From Labrenzia sp. CE80 (lineage in GTDB: Bacteria; Pseudomonadota; Alphaproteobacteria; Rhizobiales; Stappiaceae), in assembly GCF_009650605.1 (NCBI RefSeq), contig NZ_WAJT01000001.1, positions 2,108,001 to 2,172,000 of the forward strand: a stretch of DNA of 64,000 bases, read 5' to 3'. The notes beneath the pieces were generated by a model. It had not been told where the DNA came from and searched no databases. It saw only the letters and a program-made list of their open reading frames with translations. Of the stretch, positions 24,139 to 31,770 are shown piece after piece (positions within the stretch are counted from its first letter, which is position 1; every line of letters begins with the position of its first letter). Position numbers and translations under genes: made by a program.

Positions 24139-25332
24139 TCAGCCATTGTCATTGGCACTGCGCGGCGGCAGGCCGAATTCGATGAGAATTTCGTCGGTGT
24201 GTTCACCAAGCCTGGGCGCAGCCCTATCGAGCACCAAGTCGCTGTTGGAAAAACGGATCGGCGTCCGCACGGACGATACAGAGCCACCTTTCACGCCAGT
24301 CGCCGGCAGATCGACTTTCATGTGCCGATGGGCGATCTGGGGATCATTAAAGACATCCTCGACCGAATTGATCGGTCCAGCTGGCACACCTTTAGCCTCC
24401 AGCGCAGAAAGCAGCTCATCGCGGCTGTGATTTTTGGTTTCCTCAACCAGAATGGGAACCAGGGCCTCACGCCCGGCAACGCGCGCCGCATTGGTCGTAT
24501 AGTCGGGATCTTGCGCAAGTTCAGGCCGCCCGAGCACATCGCAGAGTTTCGCGAATTGGCTGTCATTGCCGACAGCAATGATCAGGTGGCCATCCGAGGC
24601 AGGCACCACCTGATAAGGCACAATGTTGGGATGTGCATTGCCAAGGCGCTTGGGAGACTTGCCCGATACAAAATAGTTGAGCGCCTGATTGGCGAGGACG
24701 CCGGTCAACGAATCAAGCAGGGCCATGTCGACATGCTCACCGACGCCCGTCTGGTCACGCCGGCGTAAGGCGGCGAGCACGCCGATGACGCCATAAAGCC
24801 CGGTGAAGATGTCGGCAAAGGCAACACCGATTTTCTGAGGTTCGCCATCCGGGTCCCCGGTCAGATCCATGATGCCGCCCATGCCCTGGATCATGAAGTC
24901 ATAACCGGCACGATGCGCATAGGGCCCGTCCTGGCCAAAACCTGTCACCGAGCAGTAGATCAGTTTCGGGTTGACCTCTTTCAAGCTCTCGAAGTCGAGG
25001 CCATACTTTTTCAGTCCACCGACCTTGAAGTTCTCCACGAGAATATCGGCGTCAGCGACGAGGCGGCTTACGATTTCCTGCCCTTCTTCGGTGCGAAAAT
25101 CGACCGTAATCGAGCGCTTGCCCCGATTGCAGGCATGAAAATATGCGGCATCCCCGGACGCACCATCTTCGCTCTCGACGAAGGGCGGTCCCCAGCCGCG
25201 AGTATCGTCACCGGCAGGGCTTTCTACCTTGATAACGTCAGCGCCAAGGTCTGCGAGCGTCTGGCCGACCCATGGCCCCGCCAGAATGCGAGCAAGCTCA
25301 ACGACTTTCACGCCCTCAAGTGGTGCGGTCAT
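24139..25332 (-). CDS. Family III CoA-transferase (CaiB/BaiF)
   Basis: 397 residues, the usual length. It begins LEGVKVVELARILAGPWVGQ, the classic start of CaiB/BaiF enzymes, and DYFMIQGMG-like text (YDFMIQGMGGIMDLTGDPDG) includes the region of the catalytic aspartate. These enzymes move CoA between carboxylic acids via an enzyme-bound anhydride. It resembles succinyl-CoA-dependent transferases, but the acid acceptor cannot be read from sequence. The ATG is at 25332; the next gene on the strand (a methyltransferase) is upstream with a 33-bp gap, so the two may be co-transcribed. Confidence 0.88.
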   Translation of the reverse strand: MTAPLEGVKVVELARILAGPWVGQTLADLGADVIKVESPAGDDTRGWGPPFVESEDGASGDAAYFHACNRGKRSITVDFRTEEGQEIVSRLVADADILVENFKVGGLKKYGLDFESLKEVNPKLIYCSVTGFGQDGPYAHRAGYDFMIQGMGGIMDLTGDPDGEPQKIGVAFADIFTGLYGVIGVLAALRRRDQTGVGEHVDMALLDSLTGVLANQALNYFVSGKSPKRLGNAHPNIVPYQVVPASDGHLIIAVGNDSQFAKLCDVLGRPELAQDPDYTTNAARVAGREALVPILVEETKNHSRDELLSALEAKGVPAGPINSVEDVFNDPQIAHRHMKVDLPATGVKGGSVSSVRTPIRFSNSDLVLDRAAPRLGEHTDEILIEFGLPPRSANDNG

Positions 25333-25365
25333 GCGTCTCTCCTGGCACGGTGTGAAGGGGAAGGC

Positions 25366-25857
25366 TCAGCCGTGCTTTTTATAAAGATGGTACCGGCCCG
25401 GGCGAATGCCCTCCGGTTTGGGAAGTTCGTCGAAGTTGCCGAGATCCAGAGCCAGACCCGACAGGACGTAGCCACCCGGCTTTGTATGCTGGTCGACCAA
25501 TGGTGACAACCACGAAGAGGTTGCCAGATCGGTAGTCGGGTCCCCAGAGCCCAGATCACAGTGAATAAAGGCCGCCGGTTCACCGATACGCGGTCCGCAG
25601 AACGCCAAAGTGTCGCGGATCTCGCCAAAAATCATGTGGTCGCCATCGGGAATGCAGCTCGGATGACAGGCAAGATCGCGGTCAAAGACGAAAATCTCGC
25701 GGTCGTCGAGTATTTCGCGAATGTGATCATAGGTGCGGCCATTGCCGAGACCCAGCTCCAGAACCGGGCCTTCAACGGATTTTACGCGTTCGGCGACATC
25801 CTCAAGCAAGATTTTCTGTGCTGTCAGACGACGAATAAAGCTGTCGAGGCGGCTCAT
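25366..25857 (-). CDS. Small class I SAM-dependent methyltransferase
   Basis: 163 residues. The motif LELGLGNGRTYDHIREIL is the SAM-binding loop and IFVFDRDLACHP the acidic strand-2 end. A HCDLGSGDPTTD stretch corresponds to motif IV. Shorter than most class I enzymes, so it probably lacks a large substrate-recognition cap. Substrate unknown. ATG at 25857. It diverges from the alpha/beta hydrolase gene at 26032 and lies directly upstream of the CoA-transferase gene on the same strand. Confidence 0.7.
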   Translation of the reverse strand: MSRLDSFIRRLTAQKILLEDVAERVKSVEGPVLELGLGNGRTYDHIREILDDREIFVFDRDLACHPSCIPDGDHMIFGEIRDTLAFCGPRIGEPAAFIHCDLGSGDPTTDLATSSWLSPLVDQHTKPGGYVLSGLALDLGNFDELPKPEGIRPGRYHLYKKHG

Positions 25858-26031
25858 GGGACTTCCTGTTACTAGCGCGTCATTCCGGTTCGGACCGGCT
25901 GTGTCTTAGCCCGCCCCGGCTTCAAGGTCAAAACAACGCTCAGGGGCCCAGACGTTTGGAGAAAAAAGGCTTCTCTTGCGCAAAGACCGGGCGCCATGCT
26001 TCAAGAGCCGCATCAATTGAGGGACGAAATA

Positions 26032-26865
26032 ATGGCGACGGGCCAGATTGATCTGGAAGCGGAATACAACAACAGGGCGCGCGTGCCGGAGCATCCGAAG
26101 ATCATCTCCGGCTGGATGGCCGACGCGTCGGCCTATCGTGCTGCGCGCGGCGATGCAGCGCTGGACCAGCCCTATGGCGAAAAATCGCGTCAGGTCTTCG
26201 ATATGTTCCCCGCGCAACCCGGTACGCCTGAGCAGCAGCGCACCGCTCTCTTCATTCATGGCGGTTACTGGCAGGCGTTGGACAAGACTGCCTTTTCGCA
26301 TATGGCACGAGGTCTCAATGCCCACGGCTTTGACGTGGTCGTGGCCAACTACAGCCTCTGCCCTGACGTCGAGATCATCGACATCATCACCGAGATGCAG
26401 GCGCTGGCCGCACATCTTTGGCGCACCGACGGCAAATCCCTGCTTGTCTATGGTCATTCCGCCGGCGGGCATCTGTCGGCGGCGCTCATGGCAACGGACT
26501 GGGCGGCCCGCGACCTACCCGAGGCTCTTGTAGATCGTGCCATGCCGATCTCGGGGCTCTTCGACCTCGCGCCCCTGATTCCGACAAGCATCAACACGGC
26601 CTTGAAGCTCACGAACGAAAGCGCTCTCGCAGTTTCACCGCTCACTTGGCCCGTTCCCGCCTCGGGTCACTTTTCCGCCGTCGTTGGCGGTGACGAATCT
26701 TCGGAATACCTGCGCCAAAGTCGAGACCTTACAAGCCGCTGGCACGGCCCCGGCCTGGAGGGCGAACTGGACATTCAGGCAGGCGCTAACCATTTTACAG
26801 TGATCAATCCCCTGGCCGACCCTGGCAGCGCTCTTACGCGCAGCCTCGCCCGTCTGGGAGGCTGA
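26032..26865 (+). CDS. Alpha/beta hydrolase (kynurenine formamidase-like)
   Basis: 277 residues from ATG 26032, which has GAGGGA seven bases upstream; an in-frame ATG at 25996 lacks this. HGGYWQALDK supplies the oxyanion hole, GHSAGG the nucleophile elbow (Ser), and a late NHFTVI the catalytic His. This HGGYW/GHSAGG combination is characteristic of the BD-FAE/kynurenine formamidase-like carboxylesterases. The real substrate may be a formyl-amide or an ester. It precedes pepN on the same strand with a 47-bp gap, possibly in one transcript. Confidence 0.85.
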   Translation: MATGQIDLEAEYNNRARVPEHPKIISGWMADASAYRAARGDAALDQPYGEKSRQVFDMFPAQPGTPEQQRTALFIHGGYWQALDKTAFSHMARGLNAHGFDVVVANYSLCPDVEIIDIITEMQALAAHLWRTDGKSLLVYGHSAGGHLSAALMATDWAARDLPEALVDRAMPISGLFDLAPLIPTSINTALKLTNESALAVSPLTWPVPASGHFSAVVGGDESSEYLRQSRDLTSRWHGPGLEGELDIQAGANHFTVINPLADPGSALTRSLARLGG

Positions 26866-26912
26866 GACAGTCAGACGAACGCTAACAAGAAGACACAAAA
26901 CAAGGATTTCCA

Positions 26913-29555
26913 ATGCGCCCTGAAACGGCTGTCGCCATCCATCTGGCGGATTATGCTCCCGCGGCCTATCAGATCGACACCGTCGATCTCGACATACAGT
27001 TGAGCCCGCGCTCAACCAACGTCATTGCGCGTCTTGCCGTGCGCCGGCACGAAGACACCGACCTAGGCGCTCCGCTGGAACTCGATGGAGACGAGCTGGA
27101 GCTCGTTGGTCTGACGCTCGACGGAATGCCGTTGCTCGAGGACGCCTACAGCGCGACACCCTCCAAGCTGGTCCTGAATGCCCCGCCTGCAGAGCCGTTT
27201 ACCCTGGAAATCCGGACCCGGATCGACCCGGACAGCAACACCGAACTCATGGGCCTCTATCGGTCCTCGGGCACTTACTGCACCCAGTGCGAGGCTGAAG
27301 GCTTCCGCCGCATCACCTATTTCCTCGACCGGCCAGACGTTCTTTCGGTCTACACAACGCGGATCGAGGCACGCAAGGGCGATGCGCCGATCCTGTTGGG
27401 AAATGGCAATCTGGTGAGCGCCGGCGATGTTCCAGGAACAGACCGGCATTTTGCCGTCTGGCATGACCCGCATCCAAAGCCCTCTTACCTCTTCGCCATG
27501 GTCGCAGGCGACCTTGCCCATGTGGCAGACACCTTCGTCACCACGTCAGGGCGAAAGGTCGATCTGAAGATCTACGTCGAACATGGCCGCGAGGACCGTT
27601 GCGCCTGGGCCATGGACAGCCTGAAGCGCTCGATGAAGTGGGACGAAGATGTTTTCGGCTGCGAATATGACCTCGATGTCTTTAACATCGTGGCGGTCTC
27701 CGATTTCAACATGGGTGCGATGGAGAACAAGGGCCTCAACATATTCAATGACAAATACGTTCTGGCGGATCCGGAAACGGCGACTGATCAGGACTATGCC
27801 AACATTGAAGCGGTCATTGCCCATGAGTACTTCCATAATTGGACCGGCAACAGAATCACTTGCCGCGACTGGTTCCAGCTCTGTCTGAAGGAAGGACTGA
27901 CCGTTTTCCGCGACCAGGAATTTTCTTCCGACATGCGCTCGCGGGCCGTGAAGCGCATCGCCGATGTCCGGTTGCTGAAGTCACATCAGTTCCCCGAGGA
28001 CGCAGGTCCCCTCGCCCATCCGGTTCGCCCGCGCAAATACACCGAGATCAACAACTTCTACACGGCGACGGTCTATGAAAAGGGCGCCGAGGTGGTGCGG
28101 ATGCTGAAGACTTTGCTCGGGCCTGACGGCTTCCGAAAGGGCATGGACCTCTACCTTGAACGCCATGACGGCGACGCCACGACTATAGAAGCGTTTCTCG
28201 TTTGTTTTTCCGAGGCGACGGCAACCGATCTCGGGCAATTCGCCCGCTGGTACGATCAGGCAGGCACCCCGCAGGTCGAGGTCAAGAGCCACTACGACAC
28301 ACGCGCAGGCGAACTTACTCTGGACATATCCCAGTCGATCGCCCCGCTGCCCGGTCAGGCGTCGAGTGAACCTGCCGTGATCCCCCTGCGCTTCGGTCTC
28401 GTCGGTCCTGGCGGTGAGGACATGAGCTTCGACCGGGTCACAGGTGCAAGGCTCCAGGAGGATGTGCTCATCCTCGAAGAGCAAAGCCAAAGCGTAACCT
28501 TCACCGGCCTGAAGAGCAGACCGGTTGTTTCGCTTCTACGCGGTTTTTCGGCGCCGGTTCGGCTTGAGGACCATCAGGATGCGGATGACCTGCTGTTTCA
28601 GGCGCGCCAGGACAGCGATGATTTCAACCGCTGGCAGGCTATTCAAACGCTGGCAACCCATGACCTGATCCGTCTTGCCGGCGAAGCGCGAACCGGCAAG
28701 GAGTTGAAGGCGGACGCCCGGCTGGTTGAAGCCTTTGGTGAGACCCTGCTGAATGAAGATCTGGATCCCGCATTCCGGGCGCTCGCGCTGCAATTGCCGA
28801 GTGAAGCGGACCTGGCACGCGACATCGGATCCAATGTAGACCCGGACGCCATTCATCAGGCACGGGCGGTTCTCCGCGCGGCCATCGGCTCACAAAACGC
28901 CGATGCGTTCCGCGCTGCGCTCGGAGCAAAACCACAGGGTAGTTTCAGTCCCGACGCCGATGCTGCAGGCAAACGTGCCCTGGCCAACCAGGCGCTTGCC
29001 TATTTCGCCGCCTCCGGCGCGTCTGATGTTGATGACCTTGTGATGACCGCCTTTGTCGACGCGGATAACATGACCGATCGCATCGCGGCGCTTACCCTTC
29101 TGGTTCACGACAATCTAAAGGACGCCGAGCAGGCTCTGGAGATCTTCCGCAAGCGCCACGAAGCGACGTCCCTGGCCATGGACAAATGGTTCATGGTGCA
29201 GGCGACCGCGCCTCTCGCCGATGGCCTTGAGAAGGTGAAAGCCCTGACAGCCCATCCCCTGTTCGACTTTGCCAATCCAAATCGTGTCCGCTCGCTGGTC
29301 CATGCCTTTGCGACAGGAAATGCGACGCAATTTGCGAGACAGGACGGATTGGGATTCGAGTTTGTGGCCGACAATGTACTGGTGATCGACCAGCGCAACG
29401 CTCAGGTCGCCTCACGCCTCCTGACCTGCTTCCGGTCCTGGCGGGCCTATGAAGAGGGCCGCTCCAAGCTCGCAGAAACAGCGCTCTTGAAGATCTCATC
29501 GGCTGAAGGACTTTCCCGCGATACGCGCGACATTGTTGACCGCTGTCTTCAATGA
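26913..29555 (+). CDS. pepN: Aminopeptidase N (M1 family)
   Basis: 880 residues, the normal length for the bacterial enzyme that removes N-terminal residues from peptides in the cytoplasm. GAMEN (268-272) binds the substrate amino group. The zinc motif HEYFH (304-308) with the distal Glu at about 327 forms the active site. The long alpha-helical C-terminal domain is present and the frame is intact. The ATG follows CAAGGA. No signal peptide. Downstream of the kynurenine-formamidase-like hydrolase and convergent with the XRE-cupin gene. Confidence 0.95.
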   Translation: MRPETAVAIHLADYAPAAYQIDTVDLDIQLSPRSTNVIARLAVRRHEDTDLGAPLELDGDELELVGLTLDGMPLLEDAYSATPSKLVLNAPPAEPFTLEIRTRIDPDSNTELMGLYRSSGTYCTQCEAEGFRRITYFLDRPDVLSVYTTRIEARKGDAPILLGNGNLVSAGDVPGTDRHFAVWHDPHPKPSYLFAMVAGDLAHVADTFVTTSGRKVDLKIYVEHGREDRCAWAMDSLKRSMKWDEDVFGCEYDLDVFNIVAVSDFNMGAMENKGLNIFNDKYVLADPETATDQDYANIEAVIAHEYFHNWTGNRITCRDWFQLCLKEGLTVFRDQEFSSDMRSRAVKRIADVRLLKSHQFPEDAGPLAHPVRPRKYTEINNFYTATVYEKGAEVVRMLKTLLGPDGFRKGMDLYLERHDGDATTIEAFLVCFSEATATDLGQFARWYDQAGTPQVEVKSHYDTRAGELTLDISQSIAPLPGQASSEPAVIPLRFGLVGPGGEDMSFDRVTGARLQEDVLILEEQSQSVTFTGLKSRPVVSLLRGFSAPVRLEDHQDADDLLFQARQDSDDFNRWQAIQTLATHDLIRLAGEARTGKELKADARLVEAFGETLLNEDLDPAFRALALQLPSEADLARDIGSNVDPDAIHQARAVLRAAIGSQNADAFRAALGAKPQGSFSPDADAAGKRALANQALAYFAASGASDVDDLVMTAFVDADNMTDRIAALTLLVHDNLKDAEQALEIFRKRHEATSLAMDKWFMVQATAPLADGLEKVKALTAHPLFDFANPNRVRSLVHAFATGNATQFARQDGLGFEFVADNVLVIDQRNAQVASRLLTCFRSWRAYEEGRSKLAETALLKISSAEGLSRDTRDIVDRCLQ

Positions 29556-29583
29556 GTCATTGAGACCAGGGCTGAGTATCCCC

Positions 29584-30150
29584 TCAGCCCTGCACTTCCA
29601 TCACGACCACCAGAGCCGCTGTGTCCGACAGAGCTTCATAGCTATGTGGAACATCCGCCGGATAGCGGTAGTAGTCTCCAGGCTCAAGATCGACAGCCAT
29701 TCCTGCCGGACCGGCTCTCACTCGGCCTGACATCACCAAGACGTGCTCTACCGTACCGGACGGATGGGGCTTTGCGGTCCGAATTTCTCCATTCGACACT
29801 TCGGCCCGATAGAGATCTCGCCGCGCGCCGGGGGGGCAATTGGCCAGAAGCGTGGTTCGGAAGTCTGCATGATCGGCCGATACCGGCGTCCCCTCGCCCG
29901 CGCGGATCAGCGTCGTCTCCGACGATGGCGTGTCGAACAGGAAGCTGAACGGCACGTCAAGAGCATTCGCGATTGCCCAAAGCGTTTCCACGCTCGGATT
30001 GCCCTGCCCGGCTTCCAATTGCGACAAGGTAGACTTAGCAAGCCCCGCCTCCTTCGCCAGAGACGACAAGCTCATGCCGGCCCGTGTCCTTTCCCTTTGC
30101 AGGGCTCGGGCGATAAGGGCAATCGGCGTCAGGGTCGGTGACATGGACAT
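29584..30150 (-). CDS. XRE-family regulator with C-terminal cupin domain
   Basis: About 188 residues from ATG 30150 (an upstream TTG at 30189 is less likely). The N-terminal helix-turn-helix reads MSLSSLAKEAGLAKSTLSQLEAG; the C-terminal half is a cupin beta-barrel (VLVMSGRVRAG, DYYRYPADVPHSYEAL) that binds a small ligand. This architecture often represses neighbouring transport or catabolic genes. It diverges from azlCD with about 146 bp between, which carry repeated GTTCGAT elements, so control of the exporter is probable. The family's ligands are often amino acids or polyamines. Confidence 0.88.
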   Translation of the reverse strand: MSMSPTLTPIALIARALQRERTRAGMSLSSLAKEAGLAKSTLSQLEAGQGNPSVETLWAIANALDVPFSFLFDTPSSETTLIRAGEGTPVSADHADFRTTLLANCPPGARRDLYRAEVSNGEIRTAKPHPSGTVEHVLVMSGRVRAGPAGMAVDLEPGDYYRYPADVPHSYEALSDTAALVVVMEVQG

Positions 30151-30175
30151 AGGGACAGCAGAGCTCCGGCGGATC

Positions 30176-30247
30176 GTTCGATAAGTCAAACGTAGTTCGA
30201 TTTGACAAACAAATCCACTTCGTTCATTTTTACGAACAACGTTCGAT
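30176..30247. promoter_or_regulatory. Repeated GTTCGAT elements between the XRE-cupin gene and azlC
   Basis: GTTCGAT occurs at 30176, 30195 and 30241. The first two sit in a 19-bp direct repeat of the form GTTCGAT-4 nt-CAAAC. Inverted partners GTTC (about 30222) and CGAAC (about 30233) add a dyad. A TTGACA hexamer (30202-30207) may be the -35 of azlCD. The layout suits a dimeric or tetrameric XRE regulator. Confidence 0.5.
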
Positions 30248-30296
30248 ATAGCGTCTGACCCCTAAATTATTCCTCGCAGCTCTGACAGGTGCCCGC

Positions 30297-31040
30297 ATGT
30301 GTGTTCACGATGAAGCTCCCTCCACTTCCCAGGAGCCAACCTCCACATTCTTGGTCGATGTGAAGGATGGCGCTCGCGACGCCCTGCCGATCCTCTTTGC
30401 TCTTGTGCCTTTTTCAGCTGTTTTCGGCGCGGTCGCCATGGAGCGTGGTCTGTCGCTCGGAGAGCTGCTCTTCGCTTCCATGTCGATTTTCGCGGTCGCA
30501 AGCCAATATGTAATGCTGGATCTCTTTGGTCAGAAGGTACCGGTCTGGTCGATCGTTCTGGCCGTCCTTGCTGTCAACTTTCGGCACGTGCTCTATTCGG
30601 CAGCTATTGGCCGGCACATGCGAGGGTTTTCCGGCCCGCAGAAAGTGCTCGCCTTCTTTTTCTTGTCGGACCCGCAATATGCGGCGTCTGAAAACCGGGC
30701 GGCCGGGCCAGGACTTCGTCCAGCCTATTATTTCGCCTATGCCGCAACCGTCTATCTGACCTGGATCAGCGCCAACGTGATCGGAGCGCTGTTTGGCTCG
30801 CTGATTGAAAACCCGGCGGCTTTCGGTTTCGACTTTATCCTGCCGCTTTATTTTACGGGGCTCGTGATCGGGTTTCACACACGCCCCGGCTTCCTGCCTG
30901 TCCTTGTTACGAGCGCCTCGTTGTCCCTTGCGGTCTATTTCACCCTGGGGAGCCCCTGGCACATCACTCTGGGCGGGCTTGGCGGGCTCGCAATAGCCGC
31001 AGCCCTCAGCACACCCAGAAAGGCCGCGATCGATGTCTGA
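30297..31040 (+). CDS. azlC: AzlC-family branched-chain amino acid exporter subunit
   Basis: 247 residues, an integral membrane protein of the AzlC type. DGARDALPILFALVPFSAVFGAVAMERGLS is the family's first helix and FRHVLYSAAIGRHMRG the conserved loop. With AzlD it forms an exporter thought to expel branched-chain amino acids or their analogues. The ATG at 30297 has a weak AGG nearby. The N-terminal ~25 residues are hydrophilic. azlD follows with an 8-bp overlap. The XRE-cupin regulator is divergent and probably controls the pair. Confidence 0.9.
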   Translation: MCVHDEAPSTSQEPTSTFLVDVKDGARDALPILFALVPFSAVFGAVAMERGLSLGELLFASMSIFAVASQYVMLDLFGQKVPVWSIVLAVLAVNFRHVLYSAAIGRHMRGFSGPQKVLAFFFLSDPQYAASENRAAGPGLRPAYYFAYAATVYLTWISANVIGALFGSLIENPAAFGFDFILPLYFTGLVIGFHTRPGFLPVLVTSASLSLAVYFTLGSPWHITLGGLGGLAIAAALSTPRKAAIDV

Positions 31041-31329
31041 TATCGTTTTCCTCATCGCCCTTTGCGCGCTGGTCACCTATCTGACGCGTATCGGCGGACA
31101 TTTGGTCCTCTCTCGCTTCGGCGCCATAAACCACCGCGTGGACGCAGCCCTCAACGCGGTGCCGGTTGCCGTCCTAACAGCTCTGGTCGCTCCGTCTGTG
31201 GCGACACAAGGTCTCGCAGAGGCTGTCGCCATACCGGTCACCGCCCTGATCGGTTTGCGCAAGTCGCTGGTCGTGAGTGTTTCGGGAGGGATGATCTGCC
31301 TGCTGGCTTTCAGGGCCAGCGGCTTCTGA
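31033..31329 (+). CDS. azlD: AzlD-family small membrane protein
   Basis: 98 residues with about four hydrophobic segments and the family motif YLTRIGGHLVLSRFG near the N-terminus. It overlaps the end of azlC by 8 bp, so the two are translationally coupled. AzlD is the small partner needed for export by AzlC. Length is normal. Nothing further in the operon: a 441-bp gap follows. Confidence 0.9.
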   Translation: MSDIVFLIALCALVTYLTRIGGHLVLSRFGAINHRVDAALNAVPVAVLTALVAPSVATQGLAEAVAIPVTALIGLRKSLVVSVSGGMICLLAFRASGF

Positions 31330-31770
31330 TGCATGCGTAAGAATCGATAGCTGCCAAAGACGTCTGGCCACAGTCCGAAGATCGCCCTTCTGTTGCTCAA
31401 GACCTGCTGCCCGCACTTTTATCCAACGCCAGTATTGCGATCGTCTATCCACTGGTCGTTGGACGGCTCTTGACTCGACGCATGACAACGAAACTGAAAA
31501 ATCAAGACAAACTGCCATTGAGGAACTCTGCAAGTCACCTTGCTGACACCTCAGATTCTGCGAAGTATGAAGCGCGCATTTCTTACCCCTTACACGCCAT
31601 TGATGCAGGTTGCCACAATAGTTAACACACAGACCGGAAACCACTTGCGGCGTTAACCATTTTTTTCTTTGCGGACTCTAGACAAAACTGCCGCCTTCGA
31701 TTCAAATGAAGTGATTCGGGGGGCAGGAAGCCAACCGTTCCAACATTCTTTTAATCGGGGCAGACTTCCG
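31330..31770. other. Gene-free 441-bp interval before the PleC-like kinase
   Basis: No convincing gene, RNA or terminator was seen here. The right part is AT-richer. TTAACCAT at 31653-31660 matches a CtrA half-site and is followed by a T-run; a GTTAAC lies at 31621. These are compatible with the promoter of the downstream cell-cycle-type kinase, but a full TTAA-N7-TTAA site was not found. Confidence 0.4.

Noticed and set aside
31669..31770. TTG-started N-terminal extension of the PleC-like kinase
   Set aside because: No ribosome site before 31669 and the extra 34 residues are not kinase-like; the ATG at 31771 has one.
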